59,091 nt of DNA from an uncultured Prevotellaceae bacterium (GTDB lineage Bacteria; Bacteroidota; Bacteroidia; Bacteroidales; Bacteroidaceae): positions 1-59,091 of the forward strand of contig ONLY01000014.1 of NCBI GenBank assembly GCA_900318775.1. Reading direction: 5' to 3'. Positions 5,784 to 15,032 of this stretch are shown piece by piece (the stretch's first letter is position 1; every line of letters starts with the position of its first letter). The translations under genes and the position numbers were made by a program. Under the pieces are notes generated by a model. It saw only the letters and a program-made list of their open reading frames with translations. It had not been told where the DNA came from and made no database searches.

Positions 5784-8700
5784 ATGAAGAAAACTGTTCT
5801 ATTCACGAGAGCCATGCTCTTTTGCGGCATCCTCGTACAAGGAGTGAGTTTGAATGCCCAGACAGAAAAGGCAGGCGAACAGCTTCCACCAGTTCCCGAA
5901 TTCCCTGCCATCCCGGAAGTTAAAGCCGAGAATACGGTAGCGTTGGGAAATTCCAGTTCTTTTGCCGAAGTGAAGCTCGACCTGCCTATCACAGAAGGTC
6001 CTTTCGAGCCCACATGGTCATCGATTGAGGCAAACTATCCTGGCGAACCTGCCTGGCTGCGCGATGCGAAGTTCGGCATCTGGGTGCATTTCGGACCACA
6101 GGCGGCTGGCGAGAGCGGCGACTGGTATGCCCGTAAACTCTATTATGAGGGTACGACTGCTTATAAGAACCACAAGCAACGCTACGGTCATCCGTCGCAG
6201 GTGGGCTATAAGGAGGTGCTGCGCGACTGGAATCCCACGAAGCTCGACCCTGATTATCTGACAAAGCTTTACAAGAAGGCGGGTGCCCGTTTCCTGATGA
6301 TTCAGGGTGTGCATCACGACAACTACGACCTGTGGAACTCACAATACCAGCCCTGGAACTCGGTAAACATCGGCCCTAAGCGTGACCTTCTGGGCGAATG
6401 GGCGAAAGCCTGCAAAGAAGAGGGCATGCGCTATGGTGTGACCTTCCATCACGAATATACCTGGTGGTGGTGGCAGACGGCTTTCGCCTCAGACAAGAGC
6501 GGTACGTATGCTGGTGTTCCCTATGATGGAAATCTGACACTGGAAGACGGCAAGGGTAAATGGTGGGAAGGCTATGATCCTCGACTGCTCTACGGCATCA
6601 ACCTGCGTGAATACAAGACCGTAGCCGCACGTGCCAACGACAGTTGGAGTCCGCCCGATGCAGGTATCTTCAGTCGCCATCTTGACTATTGTAAGTGGTA
6701 TGCCACACAGTGGGCACTCCGCATGATGGACGTGACAGCCAACTACGACCCCGACTTCATCTATACCGACGGTACCGTGCAAGGTCCCTTCACAGGCAAT
6801 GGTACAGGTACTGGCTATAAGTGCGATGCTATGCAGACGGTGATGGCCGACTACTATAACCGCCTTTTGAAAACACGTGGCAAGGTAGATGGTTTCAGCA
6901 TTATCAAGTTCCGTAGTCCTACCAACGGTGCCGTGAACACCGCTGAGTTTGGCTGGCCCGATCACATCGACAGGTCGCAGCCCTGGATTCGTGAAGCACC
7001 GGTTGGCGACTGGTTCTACGCCCCAGGCTTCACCTACGATGCAGGCAGCGTTGTCCATTTTATCATCGAATCTATTTCCCGTGATGGCAATGCTGCTCTC
7101 AACATCCCCATGAAGCCTGACGGAAGTCTGGAGGATGCCTGTGTCACGATGCTCGAAAACGTAGGTAAGTGGATGGACATCAACGGACAGGGCGTCTATG
7201 GCAGCAAGGCATGGAAGACCTTGGGAGAAAGCGCAACTGGTACCATCAACACCTTCTATGGCGGAGGTGTGGCTGGCGATGTTTCTTACTCTCCTCAGGA
7301 ACTGCGATTCACAGAAGGAGCCGACGGCACCATCTACGCTTTCACCATGGCGGTGCCAACGGGTGGCAGCACGCTTAAAATCAAATCTTTGGGAAGAATC
7401 TCGGAGTACTATAGCGGCAAAGTACAGAAAGTCACTCTGCTGGGATATGGAGACGTGGAGTTTGAAAATGAGCTTGATGCCTTGACAATTCAAGTCCCAT
7501 CTAATATTTCAAGCGTCACCTCGGCGGTATTCGCAATCACCGTCGATGCAACTCCAGAGAAGCTGGGGGAAGTCATCCAGCTCTATGAGGAAAAACTCAA
7601 TGAAGTGAAGCCTTTGGCATCGTATAACACAGGAAAGCCCAATCCCGTCAAGATAGCAGCTTTCGCACAGAAAATTGAAGAAGCCCGTGCTATGCTCACT
7701 GGTTCCGATGAAGAGCAAGCAGCTGCCATCGTCAGCCTTCGCACCACCTACGCTATCTTCAATGAGAGTGTCTACAATAAGGGAGGTACACCCGATGACA
7801 TCGGGATGACGGACATCACACTGGAACACCTTATCGAAAAGAACAATTTCGCGGCCACAGAAATGGGGTCGCGTTTTGGTAAACCCATGAACTGGACGGT
7901 TGAGAACTATTCCATACCTCAGAAAGATGCTTCAAAAGGCACCAAGAACGGTATCGACAACTTCCTTGGACGCAACACCCTCATGATGGGAAAGTGGGGT
8001 GATGAAGATGCCACACCGACATCAACGGACATGACTAATGCACGCATCTTCCGCAAGGTGCATCTGCCAGCAGGGCATTATTACTTCGGAGCCACGTTCA
8101 ATGCCCACTACAATCTAGGTACCTCTTATATCTATGTTGCCTCAGAGCCGTTGACCACCTCCACCATTAGCAGCAAAGCCATCGCCAGGCTTCCTATGAG
8201 CAGCTGTACCAACGACGGCAAGTTCTACGGCATCACGTTCAATCTCGAAACAGAGCAGGACGTGGTATTCGTATTCCAAGCCAATATGCAGGGTGGCAAT
8301 GTCAACCAGGAGTTTCGCATCGACGAGGTGAAGCTACTTTACAGCACCAGCACAGGAAACCACACTCAAACCGATATCACAAAGGACAAACTGCTGCAAG
8401 CCAGTGGCTTCTCGCGCAAGACCGGACAGTCAACCTCTACGCGCTATGGCTCACCAAAAAACTGGATCGTTGAGAACTACACCATTCCTGCAGGCAATGA
8501 CGGCACACGCAATGGACTCGACCGCTATCCTGGTTACGATTGTTTGACGCTCGGTGTATGGGATGATCGCCAAAACAATTTTGAGGGAGACCTTACCAAT
8601 GCCCGCGTCTATCGCAAGGTGAACCTTGATGCCGGACAATACTATTTCGGTGCAGCCTACCAAGCCAACTATCAGCTTACACAAGCCTACATCTTCGCTG

Positions 8701-9077
8701 CCTCTCATACGCTCGACACCAAAGACATCCAAACACAGTCAATAGCTTTCGATCCTATTGCCGATGCAGGCAGGGACAACACCACCTTTCGTGGCATATA
8801 CTTCGATCTCGACGAGCCTCAGGACGTATTACTCGGCTTTCAGGCCGACCTTTCCTCTGGGGCAGCCGAACAGGAGTTCCGTGCTTCCAAGGTCAAGTTA
8901 CTCTATTTAGGTGAGTCAATATCTGGCATTGACAATATGAGCAATTCATTAACGTTATCCCCCCAACAAGCTTCCAATCGTATCTTTAATCTGGCCGGTC
9001 AGTTTGTGGGAACTGACTTAAACAAGTTAGCCAATGGCATCTATATCCATGGAAACAAGAAGGTTATTAAGCAATAA
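5784..9077 (+). CDS. Secreted multidomain GH29 alpha-L-fucosidase
   Basis: The 1097-residue exported glycosidase has a signal peptide (1-25, cleaved near LNA-QTE). Its GH29 catalytic barrel spans about 80-500 (DAKFGIWVHFGPQAAGESGD, then HHDNYDLW, then FHHEYTWWWW). The likely nucleophile is Asp329 in FIYTDGT. A beta-sandwich follows, then a three-helix FIVAR-like segment (about 590-665) and two tandem related domains (about 676-853 and 863-1042, both with MNW/KNW.VENY.IP and VKLLY; DUF5013-like, probably carbohydrate binding). The C-terminal tail (NLAGQ, then NGIYIHGNKKV) is the sorting-type tail of many Prevotella secreted proteins. It should release terminal L-fucose from glycans outside the cytoplasm. 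The AraC gene is divergent, and a fucI remnant follows 16 bp after the stop. Confidence 0.93.
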   Translation: MKKTVLFTRAMLFCGILVQGVSLNAQTEKAGEQLPPVPEFPAIPEVKAENTVALGNSSSFAEVKLDLPITEGPFEPTWSSIEANYPGEPAWLRDAKFGIWVHFGPQAAGESGDWYARKLYYEGTTAYKNHKQRYGHPSQVGYKEVLRDWNPTKLDPDYLTKLYKKAGARFLMIQGVHHDNYDLWNSQYQPWNSVNIGPKRDLLGEWAKACKEEGMRYGVTFHHEYTWWWWQTAFASDKSGTYAGVPYDGNLTLEDGKGKWWEGYDPRLLYGINLREYKTVAARANDSWSPPDAGIFSRHLDYCKWYATQWALRMMDVTANYDPDFIYTDGTVQGPFTGNGTGTGYKCDAMQTVMADYYNRLLKTRGKVDGFSIIKFRSPTNGAVNTAEFGWPDHIDRSQPWIREAPVGDWFYAPGFTYDAGSVVHFIIESISRDGNAALNIPMKPDGSLEDACVTMLENVGKWMDINGQGVYGSKAWKTLGESATGTINTFYGGGVAGDVSYSPQELRFTEGADGTIYAFTMAVPTGGSTLKIKSLGRISEYYSGKVQKVTLLGYGDVEFENELDALTIQVPSNISSVTSAVFAITVDATPEKLGEVIQLYEEKLNEVKPLASYNTGKPNPVKIAAFAQKIEEARAMLTGSDEEQAAAIVSLRTTYAIFNESVYNKGGTPDDIGMTDITLEHLIEKNNFAATEMGSRFGKPMNWTVENYSIPQKDASKGTKNGIDNFLGRNTLMMGKWGDEDATPTSTDMTNARIFRKVHLPAGHYYFGATFNAHYNLGTSYIYVASEPLTTSTISSKAIARLPMSSCTNDGKFYGITFNLETEQDVVFVFQANMQGGNVNQEFRIDEVKLLYSTSTGNHTQTDITKDKLLQASGFSRKTGQSTSTRYGSPKNWIVENYTIPAGNDGTRNGLDRYPGYDCLTLGVWDDRQNNFEGDLTNARVYRKVNLDAGQYYFGAAYQANYQLTQAYIFAASHTLDTKDIQTQSIAFDPIADAGRDNTTFRGIYFDLDEPQDVLLGFQADLSSGAAEQEFRASKVKLLYLGESISGIDNMSNSLTLSPQQASNRIFNLAGQFVGTDLNKLANGIYIHGNKKVIKQ

Positions 9078-9089
9078 ACATCATCATGA

Positions 9090-9403
9090 AATATCCGAGA
9101 CAAGCGTACTGATCCCACATTGCCCACCACTTGGTTTGTACCTCGCCTCGACCCGATGAAAGACTGCTTCAAGGATGTCTATTCGGTTATGAACTGCTGG
9201 GGGGGGCTAATCATGGTGTAATTGCCTATGGGCATATCGGTGCCGACATGCTCACGCTATGCTCTATCCTGCGCATCCCCGTGTCGATGCACAACATTCA
9301 AGACAAGGACATTTTCCGTCCTGCCGCATGGAATGCTTTCGGAATGGACAAGGAGGGTGCTGACTATCGCGCTTGCCAAAACTTTGGACCGATATACAAA
9401 TAG
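9090..9403 (+). pseudogene. fucI: L-fucose isomerase C-terminal fragment
   Basis: About 104 codons remain of FucI, an enzyme of nearly 600 residues that converts L-fucose to L-fuculose. They read [20 protein letters not shown], then [10 protein letters not shown] in one frame, and after a tract of eight G (9199-9206) [18 protein letters not shown], then [19 protein letters not shown] and [12 protein letters not shown] in another. This is the conserved FucI C-terminus. The front is missing: an in-frame TGA stands at 9087-9089, just before the similarity begins. The frame changes at the G tract, where six or nine G would restore it. It follows the fucosidase gene on the same strand, so it was probably part of a fucose operon. 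It cannot make an active enzyme. Confidence 0.8.
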
Positions 9404-9432
9404 ATTCACGTTTCGCAGTGATAAAAGAACTA

Positions 9433-9475
9433 AAAAGGCAAGTACCTGTCAGCCAGATACTTGCCTTTCTTGTAG
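9433..9475. terminator. Terminator between the fucI remnant and ppdk
   Basis: AGGCAAGTAcCTG pairs with CAGaTACTTGCCT around a short loop, with A-run before and T-rich sequence after. It can stop transcription of ppdk from the right and of the fucosidase unit from the left. Confidence 0.8.
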
Positions 9476-9496
9476 CTAATTTTCAGCACCTTGCGA

Positions 9497-12217
9497 TTAT
9501 TCCTCGACGGCTGCCTGCGCCGCAGCTAGACGTGCAATTGGCACACGGAATGGAGAACATGATGCGTAGTTCATGCCAACCTTAGCACAGAACTTCACAG
9601 ATGAAGGTTCACCACCATGCTCACCGCAAATACCGGTGCGCATACCTGGACGTACAGCACGACCCTTCTCTACTGCCATCTTGATGAGCTGACCAACACC
9701 GTTCTGGTCAAGTACCTGGAATGGGTCAACCTTCAGAATCTTCTTCTCCAAATATACTGGAAGGAATGAGGCAATGTCATCACGAGAATAACCGAAGGTC
9801 ATCTGAGTGAGGTCGTTCGTACCGAATGAGAAGTATTCTGCTTCCTTAGCGATCTTGTCTGCAGTGAGGGCTGCACGTGGAATCTCAATCATCGTACCGA
9901 TTTCGAACGGAATTTCAACGCCTTCCTCAGCGAATACTTCCTTAGCAACCTTCTGGATGATTTCCTTCTGCTGCTTGAGCTCGTAGAGGATACCAATAAG
10001 TGGTACCATGATTTCAGGATGTGGGTCGAAACCTTCCTTCTTCAACTGGCAAGCGGCACCAAGGATGGCGCGTGTCTGCATAGCTGTGATTTCAGGGAAG
10101 GTGATGCCGAGACGGCAACCACGGTGACCGAGCATTGGGTTGTTCTCTGCGAGAGAAGCCACACGCTGCTGAATAACCTTGATATCCACACCCATAGCTG
10201 CTGCCATTTCCTGCTGACCCTTAAGGTCGTGAGGAACGAACTCATGCAATGGTGGGTCAAGCAAACGGATGTTCACGGGAAGACCATCCATAGCCTTGAG
10301 GATGCCGTAGAAGTCTGCCTTCTGGTATGGGAGGAGCTTAGCGAGAGCCTTCTCACGACCTTCAACAGTGTCGGAGAGAATCATCTCACGCATAGCAATA
10401 ATCTTCTGGTCATCGAAGAACATATGCTCTGTACGAGTCAGACCGATACCCTTGGCTCCGAAAGCACGAGCGACCTCAGCATCATGTGGAGTGTCAGCGT
10501 TCGTGCGTACCTGCAACTTCGTGTACTTGTCGCAGAGGTCCATGAGAGCCTTGAAGTCGCCAGAGAGCTCAGCAGCCTTTGTCTGAATCTCACCTGCATA
10601 TACCTGGCCAGTAGAACCGTTCAGAGAGATGTAGTCACCTTCCTTGTAAGTGACACCCTCAATTTCAACAGTCTTTGACTTATAGTCGACGTTGATGGCT
10701 CCTGCACCTGATACGCAGCACTTACCCATACCACGAGCAACCACAGCTGCGTGAGAAGTCATACCACCACGAGCTGTGAGGATACCTTCAGCTGATGCCA
10801 TACCTGCAAGGTCCTCTGGAGAGGTCTCAATACGCACCATGATAACCTTGTGGCCATTCGCGTTCCATTCCTGAGCGTCGTCAGCGTGGAACACAATCTG
10901 ACCGCATGCAGCACCTGGAGATGCAGGCAGGCCCTGAGTGATCACCTTTGCCTTCTTCAAAGCATCCTTGTCGAACACTGGGTGGAGAAGCTCATCAAGC
11001 TTCTGTGGCTCGCAGCGGAGGATTGCAGTCTTCTCATCGATGAGACCTTCGCGAACGAGGTCCATAGCAATCTTCACCATTGCGGTACCTGTACGCTTAC
11101 CGTTACGAGTCTGGAGGAACCAGAGTTTGCCTTCCTGCACGGTGAACTCCATGTCCTGCATATCTTTGTAGTGCTTCTCCAGCTTGTCCTGAATGTCGTT
11201 CAGTTCAGCATAGAGGGCTGGCATAGCTTCTTCCATAGATGGATACTTAGCCTTGCGCTCTTCCTCTGAGATGCCGGCGCGTTCAGCCCAACGCTGTGAG
11301 CCAATCTTGGTAATCTGCTGTGGAGTGCGAATACCTGCCACCACGTCTTCACCCTGAGCATTGATGAGATACTCACCATTGAAGAGGTTTTCGCCGTTAC
11401 CAGCGTCACGTGAGAAGCATACGCCTGTAGCAGAGGTGTCACCCATGTTACCGAATACCATTGCCATCACAGAGACAGCAGTTCCCCACTCGTCTGGAAT
11501 GCCTTCCATCTTACGGTAGAGGATAGCACGCTCGTTCATCCAGCTGCGGAACACAGCGCAGATAGCACCCCAGAGCTGCACGATTGGGTCTGTTGGAAAG
11601 TCCTGTCCAGTACGCTCCTTGATGGCCTTCTTAAAGAGCTCAACAAGTTTCTTGAGGGAGTCCACGGAGAGGTCCTTGTCAAGGGTTACGCCTTGCTCTT
11701 CCTTCACTTTCTCGATAATTTCCTCAAATGGGTCGATATCCTCTTTATTCACAGGCTTCAGACCCATCACGACGTCACCATACATCTGCACGAAACGACG
11801 GTATGAATCATATACGAAATGAGGGTTGTTTGTCTTCTTAACCATACCTTCTGCCACCTTGTCGTTCAGACCAAGGTTGAGGATAGTGTCCATCATACCT
11901 GGCATAGATGCACGAGCACCTGAACGAACGGATACGAGCAGTGGATTATTCACATCGCCAAACTTGCAGTTCATGAGTTTTTCCACATGGGCTACAGCAG
12001 CGTTCACTTCGTCTTGAAGAAGTTCCTTGATTTTCTCCTCACCTACTTCATAGTATTCATTACAGCAATCTGTAGTGATTGTGAAGCCTGGAGGCACCGG
12101 CACACCAATGAGGTTCATTTCGGCAAGGTTAGCGCCCTTACCACCGAGAGCCTCGCGCATCTGCGCATTACCTTCTGCTTGTCCATTTCCGAAGGTATAA
12201 ACTCTTTTCTGAGCCAT
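9497..12217 (-). CDS. ppdK: Pyruvate, phosphate dikinase
   Basis: The 906-residue, full-length cytoplasmic enzyme interconverts pyruvate + ATP + Pi and PEP + AMP + PPi. The N-terminal ATP-grasp part starts at about 20 (EALGGKGANLAEMNLIGVPV). The central phosphohistidine domain has GGMTSHAAVVARGMG with the catalytic His. The C-terminal PEP-utilising TIM barrel has VRTNADTPHDAEVARAFGAK, GLTRTEHMFF, NPMLGHRGCRLG and FSFGTNDLTQMTFGYSRDD. In anaerobic Bacteroidales it works in PPi-linked glycolysis or gluconeogenesis. It is monocistronic, with a -7 box at 12328-12335 and a leader of about 105 nt. Its last ten codons are duplicated, with only silent changes, at 4250-4282. Confidence 0.97.
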   Translation of the reverse strand: MAQKRVYTFGNGQAEGNAQMREALGGKGANLAEMNLIGVPVPPGFTITTDCCNEYYEVGEEKIKELLQDEVNAAVAHVEKLMNCKFGDVNNPLLVSVRSGARASMPGMMDTILNLGLNDKVAEGMVKKTNNPHFVYDSYRRFVQMYGDVVMGLKPVNKEDIDPFEEIIEKVKEEQGVTLDKDLSVDSLKKLVELFKKAIKERTGQDFPTDPIVQLWGAICAVFRSWMNERAILYRKMEGIPDEWGTAVSVMAMVFGNMGDTSATGVCFSRDAGNGENLFNGEYLINAQGEDVVAGIRTPQQITKIGSQRWAERAGISEEERKAKYPSMEEAMPALYAELNDIQDKLEKHYKDMQDMEFTVQEGKLWFLQTRNGKRTGTAMVKIAMDLVREGLIDEKTAILRCEPQKLDELLHPVFDKDALKKAKVITQGLPASPGAACGQIVFHADDAQEWNANGHKVIMVRIETSPEDLAGMASAEGILTARGGMTSHAAVVARGMGKCCVSGAGAINVDYKSKTVEIEGVTYKEGDYISLNGSTGQVYAGEIQTKAAELSGDFKALMDLCDKYTKLQVRTNADTPHDAEVARAFGAKGIGLTRTEHMFFDDQKIIAMREMILSDTVEGREKALAKLLPYQKADFYGILKAMDGLPVNIRLLDPPLHEFVPHDLKGQQEMAAAMGVDIKVIQQRVASLAENNPMLGHRGCRLGITFPEITAMQTRAILGAACQLKKEGFDPHPEIMVPLIGILYELKQQKEIIQKVAKEVFAEEGVEIPFEIGTMIEIPRAALTADKIAKEAEYFSFGTNDLTQMTFGYSRDDIASFLPVYLEKKILKVDPFQVLDQNGVGQLIKMAVEKGRAVRPGMRTGICGEHGGEPSSVKFCAKVGMNYASCSPFRVPIARLAAAQAAVEE

Positions 12218-12327
12218 AATTTCTTTAAGTTTTATTAATTATTTAAGGTTGTAAAATAAATTCTTTTCATATGTATCAGAAGTCTCACTCTTCTCTCATA
12301 AAGTAAGGTATCCTGTCTGTTACTTTG

Positions 12328-12335
12328 CAAATATA
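12328..12335 (-). promoter_or_regulatory. -7 box of ppdK
   Basis: The minus strand reads TATATTTG. Transcription from here gives a roughly 105-nt leader before ATG 12217. Confidence 0.55.
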
Positions 12336-12390
12336 GACGTTTTCGAGCGAGTTAACAAAATTTTTCTTGTTTTTTTTTCATTATGAGCTC

Positions 12391-13458
12391 TTATTTGCCC
12401 GTCAGCTTACGAAAGAGGTCTTTGTTGAGCTGCGCTATCCTCTGGCTACGGCGCAGATTTTCCTGAATTATTTCCTCTGTCTTGCTGTACATATTGCGTA
12501 TGTTTTCAGTAATGAAACTCTGCACACGTTCTTCCACATCTGGGACGCCTTCTTCGCGCGGAGAAAGACACAAAAGCCCATTAGGAACAAGCTCCACTTG
12601 AATAGTCTTGCCTGTTTGTATCGGATCACCGTCAAAATGCGCCACACCTGCTGATGAGCGATGAATGGTAAGTTTCTGGCATTGGAAAGTCTTAATACGG
12701 GAATTCTGGCTGAGGGTACCGTTGAAAAGCTGGATGGCAATTTGAGGAGCCTCGATGGCTGTGAAAGGCTCAAGAATCGTCACATCCATAATGCCATCAC
12801 GTACCGATGCAGAAGGCGCGATATAGGCATTATTTCCATATTGAGATGCGTTGGCACACGAGATGAGAAAAGCTTTGCACGTTTCGTGCACATCTTTTCC
12901 GTCAAGTTTATTCACCATCTCCACCTCATAGGTCTCAGGATGATAGTTTAGACTGCTTTTCAGAATGTTTTCCAAATAAGAAGCAGGGCCACGTTTCCCA
13001 GACTCTGCGAAACGCTGTGAAATAAAGGCGTCGAAACCTACACCACAGGTACAGAAGAATGGGCGATTGTTCATCAATCCGTAATCCATTGTATGCACCT
13101 GCCCGTGATTAATAATCTTGATGGCGCTAAGCGGATCGGTAGGAATACGCAGATGGCGTGCCAATCCATTTCCAGAGCCTGAAGGAATGATGGCCAATGC
13201 CGTCTGCGAGTGCACCAATCCACTAGCCACTTCATTCACCGTGCCATCGCCTCCAATGGCGCACACAACATCCATTCCCTGCTGTGCAGCTTTCCTCGCA
13301 AGCTCAGTGGCATGTCCTGCCCTTTTTGTCTGTAAAATTTTATAATCGTTATAGCGCCCCATGTCCAGATATTCTTCGATGAGCTTTGCAACAAACTTTT
13401 TGCCCGAAGTTCCTGAGATAGGATTTACTATAAATTCTATATTTTTCTTCTCTGTCAT
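12391..13458 (-). CDS. Diacylglycerol/sphingoid kinase-family lipid kinase
   Basis: The 355-residue protein has the DAGK catalytic fold: NPISGTSGKK near the N-terminus, the nucleotide motif GGDGTVNEV (about 72-80), IPSGSGNGLARHL (about 97-109) and DYGLMNNRPFFCTCGVGFDA. The C-terminal beta-sandwich has a HFDGDP segment. Members phosphorylate lipid hydroxyls with ATP; the fold includes YegS, DgkB and eukaryotic sphingosine and ceramide kinases. I chose ATG 13458 (MTEKKNIEFIVNP) over the in-frame ATG 13476 because it matches the usual start of the fold. It is divergent from serine palmitoyltransferase, so a sphingoid base or ceramide is a reasonable candidate substrate (inference). Confidence 0.9.
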   Translation of the reverse strand: MTEKKNIEFIVNPISGTSGKKFVAKLIEEYLDMGRYNDYKILQTKRAGHATELARKAAQQGMDVVCAIGGDGTVNEVASGLVHSQTALAIIPSGSGNGLARHLRIPTDPLSAIKIINHGQVHTMDYGLMNNRPFFCTCGVGFDAFISQRFAESGKRGPASYLENILKSSLNYHPETYEVEMVNKLDGKDVHETCKAFLISCANASQYGNNAYIAPSASVRDGIMDVTILEPFTAIEAPQIAIQLFNGTLSQNSRIKTFQCQKLTIHRSSAGVAHFDGDPIQTGKTIQVELVPNGLLCLSPREEGVPDVEERVQSFITENIRNMYSKTEEIIQENLRRSQRIAQLNKDLFRKLTGK

Positions 13459-13572
13459 ACCTTCAGAATATGTCACGTATACGCATTCCCGAAAGCCTTG
13501 CGTTTCTTAATATATTAATGTATAATAAGGAGGGAATGAGGCCTTGACATTTTCCCGTTTCTTTTCTTGCTG

Positions 13573-13580
13573 CAAAAGTA
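13573..13580 (-). promoter_or_regulatory. -7 box of the lipid kinase gene
   Basis: The minus strand reads TACTTTTG, about 115 bp upstream of ATG 13458. It is divergent from the spt -7 box at 13676. The 370-bp space between the two genes holds only these promoters and AT-rich leaders. Confidence 0.5.
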
Positions 13581-13675
13581 CGACTTTTTTAGACCAATTT
13601 TTCAAAAGGCCGGATGTTTTTCATTGATATTTATTTTTTTTCAGAAAACGTAAGGAAGAAAAGTTCTTTTTTTAC

Positions 13676-13683
13676 TAACTTTG
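13676..13683 (+). promoter_or_regulatory. -7 box of the serine palmitoyltransferase gene
   Basis: TAACTTTG matches TAnnTTTG. The leader to ATG 13830 is about 140 nt and contains an in-frame upstream ATG at 13785. Confidence 0.55.
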
Positions 13684-13829
13684 CACCGTTTTTGGAGTCA
13701 TGTATAGACTTTAACATGAAAAAATAATAATATAATAGTGTGCTTTTTTCAGTGAGTTGCCTTGTGTCTTTTCATGCGACATGAATGCACTACGAGGCGC
13801 CATCAAGCACTGAAACGCACCATTTAACT

Positions 13830-15017
13830 ATGGGTTTACTACAAGAAAGAATGCGTAAGTACAGGGAACCGCAGAAATACATCAATGCGGGTGTTTACCC
13901 TTACTTCCGTGAAATTGACAGCCACCAAGACACAGAAGTCACCATGAGTGGCAAGAGAGTCCTCATGTTTGGTTCCAATTCCTATATGGGCCTCACATAC
14001 GACAAACGCATCTGTCAGGCTGCCATCAAAGCCATTGAGAAATACGGCACAGGCTGTGCAGGTTCGCGTTTCCTGAACGGTACGCTCGACCTTCACATCC
14101 AACTCGAGAAAGAACTGGCCGAGTTTGTGGGCAAAGATGAAGCGCTGGTGTACTCCACTGGTTTCACAGTGAACTCGGGTGTTGTCTCTTGTCTTACAGG
14201 CCGTAATGATTACATCATCGGTGATGACCGCGACCACGCATCCATCGTGGATGGCCGCCGTCTCTCGTTCTCACAGTTTTTCCACTACAAGCACAATGAC
14301 ATGGAAGATCTTGAGCACCAGCTCATGCGATGCACTCCTGACGCTCTGAAGCTGATTGTGATTGATGGTCTTTTCTCTATGGAAGGTGACTTGGCTAAGT
14401 TGCCTGAAATCATTGAGCTGAAGAAGAAGTATAATGCCACTGTCATGGTGGACGAGGCACATGGTTTGGGCGTATTTGGCCGGAACGGACGTGGTGTGTG
14501 TGACCACTTCGGTGTAACTAACGATGTAGACCTCATCATGGGTACATTCTCTAAGAGTCTCGCTTCTATTGGCGGTTTCATCGCTTCCGACAGTGACACT
14601 ATCAACTGGCTCCGTCACAATAGCCGCACCTACATTTTTAGTGCCTCCAACACGCCTGCAGCTACTGCTGCTGCACTCGAAGCGCTCCACATTCTGCAAC
14701 AGGAGCCTGAGCGCCAAGAGAACCTCTGGAAAATCACCAACTACGCGCTGGAGCAGTTCAAGCAGGCTGGTTTCGAAATCGGTGATACAGAAAGCCCTAT
14801 CATCCCACTATATGTGCGCGATGCATTCAAGACCTTCCAAGTAACCAAGATGGCATTCGACAAAGGCGTCTTTGTCAACTCTGTGGTGCCACCAGCATGC
14901 GCGCCACAAGACACGCTTATCCGTGTAGCGCTCATGGCTACACACACCAAGGAGCAGGTTGACCGTTGTGTTGCCATTCTTGTTGACGTGTTCAAGGAAT
15001 TGGACTTGCTGAAGTAA
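13830..15017 (+). CDS. spt: Serine palmitoyltransferase (alpha-oxoamine synthase)
   Basis: The 395-residue PLP enzyme condenses serine with palmitoyl-CoA to 3-ketodihydrosphingosine, the first step of bacterial sphingolipid synthesis. Recognisable segments are VLMFGSNSYMGLT, YGTGCAGSRFLNGTLDLH (substrate His), DDRDHASIVDGRRLSFSQ, VDEAHGLGVFG and the PLP-lysine motif GTFSKSLASIGGF. The close match to Bacteroidales SPT, including the MGLLQERM start, separates it from glycine C-acetyltransferase. ATG 13830 is preferred over ATG 13785. It is divergent from a lipid-kinase family gene. An inverted heptad repeat structure follows its stop. Confidence 0.92.
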   Translation: MGLLQERMRKYREPQKYINAGVYPYFREIDSHQDTEVTMSGKRVLMFGSNSYMGLTYDKRICQAAIKAIEKYGTGCAGSRFLNGTLDLHIQLEKELAEFVGKDEALVYSTGFTVNSGVVSCLTGRNDYIIGDDRDHASIVDGRRLSFSQFFHYKHNDMEDLEHQLMRCTPDALKLIVIDGLFSMEGDLAKLPEIIELKKKYNATVMVDEAHGLGVFGRNGRGVCDHFGVTNDVDLIMGTFSKSLASIGGFIASDSDTINWLRHNSRTYIFSASNTPAATAAALEALHILQQEPERQENLWKITNYALEQFKQAGFEIGDTESPIIPLYVRDAFKTFQVTKMAFDKGVFVNSVVPPACAPQDTLIRVALMATHTKEQVDRCVAILVDVFKELDLLK

Positions 15018-15032
15018 AAAATAAATCAAACA

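Noticed and set aside
6489..7493. Large antisense frame in the fucosidase gene (334 codons)
   Set aside because: It is a mirror of the GH29 coding strand with no domain match.
9199..9206. Phase-variable G tract switching fucI on and off
   Set aside because: The front four fifths of fucI are missing, so no tract length could restore an enzyme.
9131..9403. Intact 90-residue small protein
   Set aside because: The first 20 residues are out of frame with the FucI similarity; the rest is the C-terminus of a much larger enzyme, so it is a pseudogene fragment.
10019..10678. Large open frame antisense to ppdk (219 codons)
   Set aside because: It is a shadow of the conserved ppdk coding sequence; Cys/His/Ser-rich composition typical of antisense frames and no start signal.
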